Below, piece after piece: positions 1-10,650 of a DNA stretch of 64,000 nucleotides. A program made the position numbers and the translations under genes. Every line of letters begins with the position of its first letter. The stretch's first letter is position 1. The stretch is from Undaria pinnatifida. Taxonomy: Eukaryota; Sar; Phaeophyceae; Laminariales; Alariaceae. The notes beneath the pieces are model-generated. The model was not told the DNA's origin and did no database searches. It saw only the letters and a program-made list of their open reading frames with translations. Location of the stretch: positions 7,712,915 through 7,776,914 of the forward strand of contig JABAKD010000020.1 of NCBI GenBank assembly GCA_012845835.1, in the 5' to 3' direction.

Positions 1-498
1 TTCGAGTCTGACACATACGTGTAGCATCGAACTGTCATGCAGATGCTGAATAACTCTCTCCTTGTCTGACATGCGTTTATCTTGTAAGCGTCAGAGCATC
101 TGGATATGATATATGCCTCGTTTGGGCTGATTTGCCGACGACCTTTCCGCACGTCTACAGCTGTTGGTCTCCTCGTACTATTATACAAAGTGTACGAGGA
201 CAAATGCCTTTTCGTACTTCGTACTAGTGAGTAGCTAGAAGAAACGATTTTAATACCGATTTCGCGCATCAAACAGCGCGCGCGAACCCGGGCTCTCTAC
301 CTGCGGCACGTGCGATAGAGTGCCCTCAGCCTTCTTACCTGCTTCTCGCGTAAAGCGAGAAAGCAGCCTCTCCTCTCGAATATCCCCGATGTACTTGGTG
401 TAATCCTAGAAACAATGCCTCTGCTGTGTCGAGGCCGATCTTGTTCTTTGAAGCCATTTCCAAAAACAACTCATACGCAGAAATATTGTAAGGGCAAG
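1..498. other. Unassigned sequence
   Basis: I see no convincing gene, RNA or element boundary here. The stretch is of mixed composition and the reading frames in it are short. Confidence 0.4.
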
Positions 499-1356
499 TC
501 AGCAGGTCAAGTCAACAGCCGCCGGCACGCCAGGCCCCCCGCCAGCAACCTCATCGGATCCATCTCCGGCTTTCGGCCCCACGCCCCGCCCCACGTCTTC
601 TTCATCGTCGTCGTCGTCGCCGGCGCCGATGACGCCCGTGCCGTCCTCATCACTGATGTCGAACACTTCCAGCAAGTCCTCCTCATGTCCACCCTCTTCC
701 TCGCCGGCATCCGCGTCCAAAAGGTTCCTTGGGCGTCCGAGCTCAGCGCCTTCCTGACCCATGCTTTGTCTTCCGAACCGTCGAGGAGAAGAAGCCGGCC
801 AGCCTTCTCCCAGCTGGAACAGACGACCTTTCCATCAGTTTTGTACCAAGCCTTCTTAACCCACTGAGACAGTAGCCCCCTGGAGGGGGCTTCGAGTAGC
901 CGCGGCTGTCGCGCTTGATGGCCGGCGACGCCATGTGCTGATTATACAGTGCGGCTTCCCCGTTGTTGTCGTTCCACTCTCATCTGGAAGTATGGTCTCG
1001 CCGCTTGTGGCAGCCGTAGTGACTGGCGATTCGGGTGCTGCTGACGAAACCTCAGGCCCTTTGCCTGGCGATTTGGATGTGGCTGCCCGAGCTTCGGGCG
1101 ATTGACAAGTACCGGTACCCGTAGTAGGGGCTTGGGGCACGGAAGCAGTAAGATATGGAGTATCGGTAGCACCAGAACCGGTACCGGTAAGCGGGATGAT
1201 CCCGGAGGAAAACGACGTGATCGTCACTCGAGGCGCGGCAGCAGCAGGTACCGGTGGGGTTGAGGGCGCAGACACGTTCAGATCAACGTGATGGGGCACA
1301 GCTGTTGCCTCCTTGCTGGTGTCCAAACTGTTGCCGTTGCGGGTTAATGATATCAA
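499..1356 (-). pseudogene. Broken frame: Ser/Thr/Pro-rich segment then acidic tail
   Basis: On the minus strand one frame runs from 1356 to 499 with stops only near 856 and shortly downstream. The first 166 residues are rich in Ala, Thr, Ser and Pro. After the stops, the last 87 residues are strongly acidic, including a run of five Asp followed by Glu-Glu-Asp. No catalytic motif or known domain is visible, and I do not recognise the family. It could be a disordered part of a transposon protein or of a decayed host gene. Keeping one frame across the stops is the only argument for coding; it could also be chance in GC-rich DNA. Confidence 0.2.
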
Positions 1357-1754
1357 ACAGACGGTGTGATAGTTCTAGAGTTTGGTACAATTTTCAGGCA
1401 TCCCCGTATGGGGTGTGGTTTTCAACGTACCCAGGGTGATACATTGATGGTCGAAAAATGAAACAAATAGTATATCACCGGGTGTGCTCATGCGGGGGGG
1501 GTGGGGTGTGCTTTCTTTCGTGTTGCACCGTATGTATGTAGATCAACGTGCGAGGTTCATAACCTAAAACACTGACACGTCTTGAGGCTCAGTCTCAGTG
1601 TTTAGAGTTGCACAGGTGGCACCGAAGTGTCTGTTACAATCGCCTGTGAAGAAGAAAGAAGATAAATTGAAAAGTGGCGCTTATGTCGCCAAAAGATGGG
1701 AGTGAAGAAGAGAAGCGGGAGAAGAAAGAAGATGTAAGAAGATGTAAGAAGTAA
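1357..1754. other. Non-coding stretch with a small inverted repeat
   Basis: No gene is visible. There is a run of G at about 1495-1502, and a short inverted repeat near 1566-1604 in which AACACTGA is followed about 20 bases later by TCAGTGTT. Its role is unknown. Confidence 0.35.
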
Positions 1755-2001
1755 TCGAGGCAAGGCTGACCGTCACCAGGTATACTACGGCACGATGCCC
1801 ATGCTACAGGTAGATGTACTCTACCGGTCGTTGTATTTATCGGCAGACCGTCCTATTGTAAAGTTCCGTGCAATATTCCCTGAGACGAGTCCGCGATACC
1901 TATGGTGGGAAGTTCGTTACAGCTTGAATTTACCAGGTAAAACATACCGACGGAAACTAACAAGCCGACATTCCGCGCATATTGTATTTCTCTTCATCTA
2001 G
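1755..2001 (+). repeat. Dispersed repeat, copy 1 (matches 61,840-62,151)
   Basis: The segment holds a 68-codon frame beginning MPMLQVDVLY. It matches a longer frame near 62 kb in both DNA and translation (shared PMLQ-DVLY block, then scattered identities). Both copies are preceded by a purine-rich GAAG/AAAG stretch and by a gaccgaggn-ggcctgacc-type block. The family is unknown. The match and the conserved order suggest two diverged copies of one mobile or duplicated sequence in the same orientation. Confidence 0.5.
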
Positions 2002-2059
2002 ATTAAGATGCTTAGTGTACACAAGGTAGTGACTGCGAATCAAATAGATACTACTGGAC

Positions 2060-2900
2060 TGCAGAGTCAATGCTCCAACACGGAGAAACTCCGGTTTCAC
2101 GAAGTAGACCATGGGTCGAAGATGCGGCTTCTCAGAACCCTTTCTCCACACCTCTTAACTTCCTGGTTATAAAGCCAGAAAGACGCGAATAAAATTGTTA
2201 GAAAGAAACGCAGACCGTACAATATGGCAAACCACCCATCGAAAGCCTGCCGCGTATCGCCGGTGTGGCGGGGGGGGGCGAGACGAAAAATGTACTATGG
2301 CTAAACAAACAACTCAAAAAAAGTCGCCATAGCAAGACAAACCATCGTCGACCGCCTCTCGTGTATCGTTAATGTGGTTGAGTACAGAGAAAGACGAATT
2401 TAGGGGAAACACAGGCATGGGAAATCATGCCAAAACCTCCCGTGGACCACCGACATGGCGGGGGGAGAAATGAGAAAACGAAGAATATCCGTAACGAAAG
2501 GTGGCACTACCTACAGCTCCGCGAAGGGGAGAAGTGTCGAGCTGAAAATGTGGAACACAACAACGCAAATAATAAATAACTAGCAAACAGTCCCGTGTCA
2601 CGTTATGAATGAACAGGGTACCCTGCCACCTCCCGGGATCAGAGCTGAGGAGGGCATCGGCAAGGCGACATTTGAACGAACGAACACGAAATGCCTCAAT
2701 TGGCCACCTGATCATCCAAATCCTGGGCCGACACTGAGCGGGGGAGTCGGCGGGATCATGAATACATCTCATAGGAGCCGCCTCAAAATCCAGTCCAAAC
2801 GCTCGAAACACCACAAACAATCCAAGCAAATGAGCTCCAAACCTCATAACCCAGAAAAAAACGGAAATAGAAAACTATCGAGGAGCGGCGGCTTGAAAGT
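2060..2900 (-). repeat. 3' UTR of copy A
   Basis: The reverse complement of 2,590-2,800 aligns to copy B around 16,080-16,330. Shared blocks include the sequence around TCAGTG-CGG-CCAGG and GCCGA-GCCCTCCTCAGC followed by CAGGGTACCCTGTTC. A second match at 2,090-2,135 corresponds to copy B 16,905-16,968. A 140-codon frame crosses the region (2,425-2,847) but shows no domain; the conservation is better explained as shared UTR than as protein. Confidence 0.6.
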
Positions 2901-2907
2901 CAACTAG

Positions 2908-3430
2908 TCACGGCCGCGTCTCGAGATTCATCGACGCTACGTTGGATCCCCCGGGGGAAGGCGCTGTTGACGTGGACCTCAATATCCTAAGAGCCTCGTA
3001 AGATCCCCTTCGAAGTCTTGTAGCGTGCCGGAGGGAGAGGAAGTTATGTCGGCCCCGGGTCGTCCAAACACCGGACCAGGTATAGCGCTCCCTCAGTCGT
3101 AGTCGTGCTGATTTTCCCAAACCACCACAACCCATCGTCGTCCTTATACCAACAGTGGGCTCCCTCGGAGAGCACTGTGTTACGGAGGCGACGAACCCAC
3201 TCAGTGCGCGTGACACGAGCGTAGCTAGGTGTCAAAGAAAATTCGCCTTTGTTCTGAGAAAACTCACGCTGTGCTGCACCATTGCCGACTCGATGGTGTA
3301 AAGGCGGTTGGGTTGCCGGTGTTGGTCCGGAGATCCGGCCCAATAATGTAATCAGTGGCCTCGAGAGGGTTGGAGGTCCATTTCCCGCTCCCAGGCCGGT
3401 TAAGAGAATCCCATTCAATGCGTCCTTCAT
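2908..3430 (-). pseudogene. Integrase C-terminal extension, copy A (Tudor-like)
   Basis: The minus-strand frame 3,430 to 3,044 encodes AAQREFSQNKGE, then a segment with GAHCWYKDDDG-WWFGKIS and YLVRCLDD. It aligns closely to copy B at 15,640-15,900. The pattern of a Trp/Tyr core, a WW-GK strand and a terminal -VRF-DD strand resembles Tudor/agenet folds, which bind modified or charged tails; that is inference. In copy A this part follows directly on the pre-integrase region because the integrase is deleted. Its end is frameshifted into 3,216-2,908. Confidence 0.55.
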
Positions 3431-3704
3431 AGCATCGCGATGACGCCACCACGGGTTACCGACGAGACGTCGTCGGTTACATGTAGGCGACCTTTATTCG
3501 TTAACTCCTCAGTGTCAGAAATGAATGGACGCTTATACGATGGGTAATACGACAAGACGGCGGGTGACGGGGCCGGCGGCCGGCCAACAGTGATGTAGCG
3601 AACAGCGGCATGGCACGTCGGCCCAACCTGGTGTACTCGCTTCCAGTCAGCACGCGAATATCGCGCGACGGAATCTGCAAATTGCAGTTCATCCACGTGG
3701 TCAA
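3427..3704 (-). pseudogene. Pre-integrase region of copy A, ending at a deletion junction
   Basis: The encoded segment (ELQFADSVARYSRADWKRV, then YPSYKRPFISDTEEL and KGRLHVTDD) matches copy B residues at about 13,830-14,060. After TDD the copy A sequence jumps to GGVIAM, which in copy B lies at about 15,483. The intervening 1.4 kb, with the integrase zinc finger and catalytic core, is absent. The junction is near 3,455 on this strand and the two parts are joined around GTAACCCG/GGTGGCGTC. Confidence 0.65.
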
Positions 3705-3729
3705 GGGCGTCTAACTTTGTAGGTGCAGT

Positions 3730-4543
3730 TCAAAAGCGTGTCGTCAGAAGTGGACGGAAGTCGTGATAGAGGAGTTTCAATAGGCTCTGCGCTGTCACTG
3801 TCGGACGGAATCGATACCGTGGGGACCAGGAAGGCGGCAGCAGTAGAGGTCGTGGCGTTTGACGGGGTCGGCCGCGGCCGTGGCACGTGTGGCCGCCCGG
3901 GGTTTTGACACGCCGAGTAGATGGTCGAGGGGCCCCGTCGGGCCCGAAGCCATATTTTACAGCGAGGGGTGCATTACCCCTCGCTGTCACTGTTCGTCGA
4001 CGCGTCCAAGTTGAGATGCGGTGTGAAGGCGGCGTCGCCAACGGATGCGCTGCATTGCCAAGCCAGGCAGACGCGGACACGGTCGGACCAGTGGTCGCGG
4101 CGGATTCCGCAGATTCCGTCTCCTGTGTAGAACCCATTGATAGAGAGGTCGGCTGTGCGACGGTCGTCGCTGCAGCCACGGCTTCTGCGAGAGCCGTGCC
4201 GCCCTCGGCGGGCATGTAAAACAACGAAACGAAAACGGTGTCAGCGGCAGGCGGAATTGACCCATGGCCGGTACAGCCGTTGGCGGCGGCGACGGAGGCA
4301 GAAACATGAGCGACGAATTCCCCGGGGAAGCAGAAAGGCCGTCAATCCTTGTACGTGTCCCGTGTGTGAGAAATCGCGAAAATCGGTGGAGGTAAGGGGG
4401 AGCCCACCCATGACAGCACTTTCAGTGCTGGGCCCGAGCCCACCTAAGGCAGTGGTTTCCATGCGGGGCCCGACCCCACGGAAGTCAACGGTTTCGGTGC
4501 GGGGTACGAGCATACCCAAGGCAGTGCTTTCGGTGCGGGGCAC
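3730..4543 (-). pseudogene. 12-residue repeats and Ala/Arg-rich region, copy A
   Basis: The minus-strand frame 4,543 to 4,241 starts with about four degenerate 12-residue repeats of the type LGGLVPRTESTA (36 bp per unit). LTSTDFRDF follows. Copy B has the same arrangement at 13,040-13,230. A following frame (4,224-3,730) is rich in Ala, Thr and Arg and includes KYGFGPDGAPRPS, matched in copy B near 13,570. The function is unknown. The position before the integrase is where Ty3-type elements carry RT and RNase H, but I see no RT motif. Confidence 0.5.
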
Positions 4544-4699
4544 GACAAACCAACCCCTGGGATAGGCGAGGAAGAGGTGCGTAGCCCGCAGGTCCGTATG
4601 AGGTAGATACCGCTATCTTCTCAACGGGGTTGATGCTTGTCGACCCAATGCGGTCGTTCAGCAGGCTCTAGCAAGCGGGATATAAAATCGGCGTTGCCG

Positions 4700-5530
4700 C
4701 TGGTGCTGCCTTTGCGGTACTCGATTGTGTAATCGAACGCGGTGACGAACTCAATCTGAGCCATCCCACGGTAGGGGTGCAGAAGAAAGTTCTTGAACTC
4801 CTACCTTGATAAGCTCAAAATCTCACCTAAAAAGTGACTTCGATGGCATTCGTTGGCTAAACCCTTTGTCCTAAAACAATATATACTCGTGAAATTAATT
4901 AACTAACCGGTAGTTCCTCACCTGAGGAGCCCAATCGGACAGGTGCATTATTAGTTAATCCAACAACTGCAACCCCTACCGCATTATAGAGGGATGACTC
5001 AGCTACCGCTGGACTCGTGCATTGTGGGTCCCCACTTTGCCAATGTTCTCCAGCGCCTTGTCCCCGGAAAATCCCCAGAACTTTGTTCCCGAAAGATACC
5101 CTCGGGGGCGTTTAAGCGCCCAAACAATGCTGCCGGTCTCCGAAGCACGCGGAGACAAATACCTCTCCGAGTCGAGCTTTTCTCGGCTGATATACGCGTT
5201 TTATATAGTGAACGAAACATCGTCCAGCGTCACAGTACCCCCGACCATACAGGGGCCGTGTTCTGACAGCGCAAGGCCAGGGCCGACACCATAAGCTATC
5301 TCCAAACCTTCACGGCTTTTAGTCGGCCGGCGCGTCCGAGAAATTGGTCGAAAACTCCGAAGGAGGACCTTTGCGAGCACTGGCCGCGGGTAACAGCACG
5401 GCCGCGACGCTGACGAAGGTGTTTGGGTTCCTGCATTCGCGGTGCGAGTGCGGAACCGACTAGAGGAGGCCGGGTGGCCGATGTGACAGTTTGTCTGACC
5501 TTGATTTTGGTGATACCCTCGCGATTGACC
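4700..5530 (-). pseudogene. Region shared with copy B 12,318-12,975
   Basis: The reverse complement aligns with copy B from the CGGTTCCGCACT block through GGCCGACTAAAAGCCGTGAAGG, GTCAGAACACGGCCCC and ACGCTGGACGATGTTT, to KWGP-MHESSGS in translation. Several frames are open for 70-90 codons on each strand and none can be chosen with confidence. On its upstream side copy A passes straight to the post-gag segment, so the NADAR-containing section of copy B is missing here. Confidence 0.5.
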
Positions 5531-5533
5531 TAA

Positions 5534-5850
5534 ATGATGTCAACGATTTTTCTTGTGGTTGTTCGGACGAGAATATTCGCCCTCGTGGAGGCAGCTGGTC
5601 ATGCGTGCTTGCCAACATCGGTGCGCTTCATCATCGCCAAGTTGGTCAAGTTTAGGGTTCAACGACCGCTCGCAATAACGAATGAACGGCTGCACTGCTT
5701 GAAGGAGCGGATATTTTCGTGTCAATTGAGGAAAAGGCCCCGGTTATTTCTGAGGGCAGCAGAGAGAGCAGAGGGTGAACGATGCCCGCTCCAGAGGGGA
5801 AGGTCGTCGGTCTTGAACGAGGCACTAACGGCGAAACCCTCTCCATAGTT
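5534..5850 (-). pseudogene. Post-gag basic segment of copy A with destroyed zinc knuckle
   Basis: The minus strand encodes SLNPKLDQLGDDEAHRCWQA and a basic SRPNNHKKNR tail (5,725-5,540). It aligns with copy B 9,790-9,960. The zinc knuckle that should precede it (compare 9,748-9,789) is unrecognisable: the first Cys position reads Phe and a stop falls near the second. This would be the nucleic-acid-binding end of gag. Confidence 0.5.
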
Positions 5851-5949
5851 GTGTTATTCTAGTGGCCAGCAGTTGTATGCCTGGTCACGCCAAGGGTCAG
5901 GTGAATCATTGATGGGCATGATAATGGGATGATGGCTCGATCCCGTCTG

Positions 5950-6459
5950 TCACGAAAGCGACTGGGACGGCACTCGGCCCTGCCCGTGCACATGGCTGGC
6001 GGGCCGGGGACCCGACGGGGCGGATGACCGCGCTCCTGTCGAAGACGCAGGCAGAAACAACTGTTTATCGTCGTTGACGGCAGGTGTTATATTATAAGCC
6101 AAGTCACTGAAAGCCCTCCTCATAGCATCTAATGAGACATATCGCCTCGGGTCCGTTACATTCATACCAGGGTATAACATAAGCATAAGAGTCGGAAACT
6201 GCTCATTCCCCGCTATTGAACCACCTCCAAAACCAAATACAAAACCAGATATGTCCCCGGAGCCAAACTCGTTCGCTCCCCTACCTGTCGACACTAGCAC
6301 ATGATTCTCCCGCTGGGAATTACAAAATGGCGTGCATTTACACTCTTCAAACGTATGAAACTTGGTGTATCCCTTCCCCGTGTCTACCCGATCAAAGTGC
6401 GTCATCATCAAACGCAACAGGAGGGTGGAGGCCTCCGGTACAGATGCACCCCCTTCCAT
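5950..6459 (-). pseudogene. Gag core of copy A
   Basis: This 169-codon frame begins MEGGASVPEASTLLLRL and continues through TKFHTFEEC, NEQFPTLM, TDPRRYVSLDAM and RRAFSDLAYN-TPAVN. It is the longest uninterrupted gag fragment in either copy and aligns block by block with copy B 9,033-9,560, which is split among frames. There is no similarity to a named capsid family that I can assert. The gag call rests on the position upstream of a zinc knuckle and on the shared element structure. Confidence 0.5.
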
Positions 6460-6477
6460 GGCCCGTGACGCCTGTCA

Positions 6478-7297
6478 TTACACGCCATCGATCAAGGTCG
6501 TCGTGTGGGCCGTCGGGGGCTTGTCAGGCGTTATAGCACGTGTGAGCGTCTTGGGGAGAGGGTGGTCCCAACCGTCCCAACCGGATACCCACGTGGGTGA
6601 TCGTAGGCCCTCTGTAGAACGGTTGTCGAAGTGCAAGCGAATGCCGGACATTAGCAAATTAAACCGAGCGTGTGAGTTGTTGCTCGCCGTCAAGTATATT
6701 TTAAAATGTGGGGAACGGCAGCACGGAAATGCGCGCTACGTCTTCGAGGGAAAGCTTGACATATGCATGCCTGACCGAGTCATCAAGCATGACCTTGGTT
6801 GTGGCAGCGGCCGTGACCTTCGCGGAGGTACGAGCGCGGGCCAAATCAGAAGAAACATGTTTCGTGCGATCATCCGTCACAGTCAATTAGTTCAGGCGCT
6901 CGGCGGAAGAAGCAATATCCACCAAGGAAGGAGTTGCTTGCCTGTGCCCCGTCACCAGCTTGTCCACGCCCTGGTCAGCGCTCGAACCCATGGTCGAGCT
7001 GAAGGAGCTTGAGAACCTGTCTTTGGGACAGCCTCTTGCACCATCCCTGCGTCCAACTTAACCGCCCCCCGAACTGCGGCCACCATACCCCCGGTTGAGT
7101 ACCCTAAATCCACCGCCCTTACGGCGTCCGGGAGCCCTACCACCTGCGACAGACCCCGACGCGTCACCGCAGCCTCCGTTTGCCGCGGCCTCTTCCACCG
7201 CGATGGTGGGAGTTGTTACCTCTACTGTGGCCGCCACTACCGCCACTCCTACCGCCGCCTGTTTTGGTGCGATGGGCGTGAGCGTTCTGGGCGACAC
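6478..7297 (-). pseudogene. N-terminal gag region of copy A, Gly/Arg-rich
   Basis: Short minus-strand frames cover this stretch. A Gly/Arg/Ser-rich part (about 7,297-7,180, GGSGG-type with HHRGGRGRG in one frame) corresponds in character to the Gly-rich RGG-like part of copy B at 8,740-8,840. Between it and the gag core the two copies are hard to align. RGG-like tracts commonly bind RNA; here that is inference. The copy appears to stop near 7,250-7,330, next to the 5' end of copy B. Confidence 0.35.
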
Positions 7298-7755
7298 TTT
7301 CCTGGGCTACCCTTCCCGCCTAGGTTAAATGCTGCCTGTTTTAGTGCGATGGGTGCATGGGCGTACCTTTACTGGGTGGCACCCCGTGCACTGCGGTTGG
7401 GGTCAGTGCTGCCCATTTTTGGCCCCTTTTACTGCGGTTCGTGCGGGCGTTACGCGTACACTCTACGGTCAGACTGGGCGCTGATCTTATGTTGCAGTTT
7501 GGGTGGATGGTACCCTTCTTACCGCTGTCCTCCTTGTATACGGCTAGTTGACGAGGCTGCTACCACCACTGATGCTGGACGAAGTCGAGGCTCATATCTT
7601 GCTGTTTGCTGGCACACAGATATTGCCGCTACTTGCAGCAGGGACACCATAACAATATATCTGCCTCCGTAGCTTCTTTACGCGTCGTGCCCATCCCGCC
7701 ATCTTCCCCCACACCCCCTCCTTCTGCTGCCCTCCCTATAGACAACAAGCAACAA
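7250..7755 (+). promoter_or_regulatory. Junction and putative 5' leader of copy B
   Basis: A block of about 35 bases (TGCCTGTTTT-GTGCGATGGG) occurs twice, at 7,257 and 7,331. The sequence then runs to a CCACACCCCCTCC tract and AACAACATG at 7,756. It lies between the 5' ends of the two head-to-head copies, so it may hold a leader or the remains of an LTR. No copy of it was found at the 3' end, and I cannot mark promoter elements. Confidence 0.3.
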
Positions 7756-9030
7756 CATGTCTACCAGTGACGAAGCGGGCTACTCGCGGCGGGCAGAGGT
7801 CTTCCACGCGCCCCAACCTGGATGCCTACGGGACAGGGAGAGCTCGCTCGAGATCCCGCGACTGGAGACGGGGAGAAGCACCGGAGGCGGGTTCCGGTGA
7901 CGAGACAGGAGACGGACCACCATACCACCACCCGGACCCACCAACTTAGAGGGTCGACTCGACGGTTCGCACAGAGAACAAGACGGACCAACCTCCACCG
8001 GACTCGGGGTCGTCTCGACGCCAGCTCACACCAGCTCAGGGGGAGCGCCACCAGCTGCCCTCCCCCGCGCCCGACAGGGGACCACCGATGCCACCTAGGC
8101 TCTCCGCGCTTGGCAGAGCGCCACCCCCAGGCTCCCGTCACCTGGGCGCCCATGCCGGCCCCTTGGACTTGGCATATGCGTCGACGCGGGCCCAGCGGCG
8201 CTCGACGACGCCAACAAGACGATTGTCCGGCGTATATCACGCCAACGTCGGTTTGACGAAGATATCGAGCAAGCGAAGACCGCTGCGCGGGAGGCGTTCC
8301 TGGTAGTGAAGAGGGCGCAACAGGCCCCGACCTAATCAGGTGCGTTGGCTGCTGCAGAAGCTACCACGGCCCCCTCGCATTCGACGCGCCCGCAGGGTGT
8401 CGCATCCCAGCGACCACGACTCGGGGACGACGCGTTTTTCAAGAACAGCGTCGTGTGCATGGCGTCAGCACCGTGGGTAGACTTCTCCTCACGTTAGAGA
8501 GGCCGTCGTCGCGGCTCGAGGACGCCCTTTCAGTGGAGGCGGCCTGGGCTTACATGGATTGTACCTCCTATGCAGAACAGACGAGATCCACCCCGACCCT
8601 TGCGTTCCTCAACTCCCTGCGGATGGCCCACGACGAGGCCCCGGACCCCGTCTTCTGGTCGACCACCGGAGGAAGAGTTAGCGGAACGCAACCCGAGGAA
8701 ACAGCGACGCAGCGACAGTCACCACCGCGGAGATCGCTACCGTGGGGGTGGTGGCTTAGGGGGTGGCGGCAAAAATGATGGGGGTGGCGATCACCACCGC
8801 CGCGGCGGTGGTGACAGCGATGGTGAAGGCAGCTGGAGGCGCATCGGGTGCTGGTGTGGCTCAGGGCGCCGCCGATGGGCAACTTTGGTCGCAACAACTG
8901 GGGTAGTGGGTGAAGCTATGGCGGAGGACGTTCAGCGTGGGACGGCCCGTCAACCTCCTCCCGCTCGCCGCTGGCCTCAAGCACCGATCACAGCGAGGTG
9001 GCCGTAGTAACAGGTAAGAGGTGTCATGAG
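7756..9030 (+). pseudogene. Gag N-terminal region of copy B
   Basis: The probable start is ATG 7,756 in an AACAACATG context. The first 47 codons (MSTSDEAGYSRRAEVFHAPQ and on) end at an early stop, and coding character moves between frames. From about 8,690 a frame is rich in Arg, Gly and His, with GGGGLGGGGKNDGGGD and RRGGGD runs typical of RNA-binding low-complexity tails. The start was chosen because it follows the leader and opens the first frame of gag-like composition. Confidence 0.4.
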
Positions 9031-9032
9031 CT

Positions 9033-9992
9033 ATGGCAGGAGGAGCATCTGGGCCTGAGGCTGTCACCCTCCTGTTACGTCTGCTGATGACGCACTTGGA
9101 CGGGTTGACACGAAGGAGGGGCAACACTAAGTTTCATACTTTTGGAACGTGCATCGGCATGCCTTTTCTGATTTCAGTCGGGAGTTTCGCGTACTTGCGT
9201 CGACCGCCACGGGAAGTGAACACGTCTTGTCTCCGGGGACGGATATTGTGTTGGAGGCGGTTCGGGTGCCGGTGAATGAGCAACTTTCGGCTGTCATGCC
9301 TGCGCCGTACCCTGGTTCGAAGGCAACCGACCCGCGACCATACGCTTCGTTCGATGCTATGTGGCGGGCTTTTAGTGACTAAGTGCATAATAAGACACCT
9401 GCCGTCAACAGCGAACAATTTTTTCTCTGCCTGTTTCTTCGACGGAAGCGCGGTCATCCGCCCTGTCGGTGCCCCGGCCCGTCGATCATGGGCCCGGCCA
9501 GGGCCGAGCGCCGTCCCAGTCGCTTTTGTGGCAGGCGGGATCGAGCAATCATCCAACTGTCATGCCCATCCATGATCCATCTGACCCGTGGCTTGACCAC
9601 ACATCGAACTGCTGGTCACTAGAAGAGCATCATTTGCAGAGGGTTTCGCAGTTAGTGCTTCGTTTAATACGGACTATCCTCCTCTTTGGAGCGGCCTCCT
9701 TTCACCCTCCACTCGCGCTGATGCCCTCCGGGGAATACCGGGGGCTTTGCCTCAACCACCACGGTAACAGCCACTCCTTCAAGCATTGCAGGAATCCTTT
9801 CATGAAAATGTGATCGGCTGTTTGAACGCTGAACTTGGCCATCTTAGCGACGATGACGATACCGACGTTGGTAAGCAAGCATGGTCTGCTACCGCCGAGA
9901 CGGAAAATCTTGTCGCCCGAACAACCACACGAAATATCGTCGCCATTACTCAGTTCAATCGCGAGGGTACCACCAGGATCAGGGCCAGGTAA
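9033..9992 (+). pseudogene. Gag core and zinc knuckle of copy B
   Basis: The core is spread over three frames: 9,033-9,140 (MAGGASGPEAVTLLLRL), 9,149-9,382 (SREFRVLAS, NEQLSAVM, ATDPRPYASFDAMWRAFSD then stop) and 9,469-9,813. The last contains CLNHHGNSHSFKHC at 9,748-9,789. This has the exact C-x2-C-x4-H-x4-C spacing of a retroviral-type zinc knuckle, except that the second Cys is His. A basic/acidic tail follows to 9,992 (NAELGHLSDDDD). Gag knuckles bind the element RNA. The frameshifts show that this copy cannot make an intact gag. Confidence 0.6.
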
Positions 9993-10119
9993 ACTGTCAC
10001 AACAATAACACATACACGTCGAATCACCCCGCCCTCGCCCGCCTCTTCTGCCCCCGCTCCTTCTCCTTGAATGCGGTTTGGATCCGCCCATAACTCGGGT
10101 GGAAATACTCACGCGCGCT

Positions 10120-10650
10120 AGCCTGGCACAGTCCTTACCGGCAACCGACAGCTCGATGGCCGAACGGCACCGTCGACAACACTGTCGTGGACACACCTCT
10201 TTTGGTTTCAGAAGATGCTCGTGTACCTGTTGCTAGCCTGTCCAATAACGCAGCACAGATTGCCTCTGTCAAGAGCCCACGGACTCCTACGCCGTTTGCT
10301 GAAGATTCTCACGACGTAATACCGGCGGCGGGAACTTGCGCTTCGAGCGTGGTTCCCCCAAGCCAGGTACTTTTTTTCGACGGTTAAAACGCGCACTTCC
10401 ATCGACGTTCCCCTCGGTCATGGCCTGAGTTCAGCGACGGGAACCCGCGCTTCCAGCGACGTTTCCCTCGGTCATGGTCTGAGTTCAGCGACGGGAACCC
10501 GCGTTTCTAGCACCGTTCTCCTCAGCCGCGGCATGGACTCGGCAATGGGGGTACGCGCTCCAAACGCCGCCCCCACCAACCGTGGCACGGGAGCCTGCAC
10601 TTCGCGCACTCCTCCCTCAGGCACGCGTCGCGCAACGATATTTTTGCGGT
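10120..10650 (+). repeat. 18-residue (54-bp) coding-type repeats
   Basis: From about 10,397 a 54-bp unit is repeated about three times with decay. Its translation is of the type GTRASSDVSLGHGLSSAT. The frame stays open until a stop near 10,650, through a Pro/Thr/Arg-rich stretch. The unit length is a multiple of three, as expected of a repeat that arose inside a reading frame. This section is absent from copy A. Its function is unknown; it could be a flexible linker or a protease-region remnant. Confidence 0.5.

Larger units (their letters stand above)
2040..7300 (-). mobile_element. Chromo-integrase retroelement, copy A (truncated)
   Basis: Read on the minus strand from about 7.3 kb down to 2.0 kb, this copy carries, in order, a Gly/Arg-rich gag-like start, a gag core, a post-gag basic segment, 12-residue repeats, a pre-integrase region, a Tudor-like C-terminal segment and a 3' UTR. 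Every one of these blocks has a counterpart in the same order on the plus strand in copy B (7.3-17.0 kb). Frames are interrupted throughout, so it is dead. It lacks the integrase core and the 2.3-kb NADAR-containing section present in copy B. Outer limits are approximate, and I found no flanking target duplication. Confidence 0.7.

Noticed and set aside
3921-4130. Plus-strand frame with LSLFVDASKLRCGV, like an RNase H start
   Set aside because: It is antisense to the surrounding copy A element. The matching place in copy B (13,558 downwards) is also antisense there and lacks the Asp, so the likeness is most likely chance.
7058-7297. Gly-rich frame as an independent RNA-binding protein gene
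   Set aside because: It lies at the gag end of copy A and lacks any RRM or start context; it is treated as element sequence.
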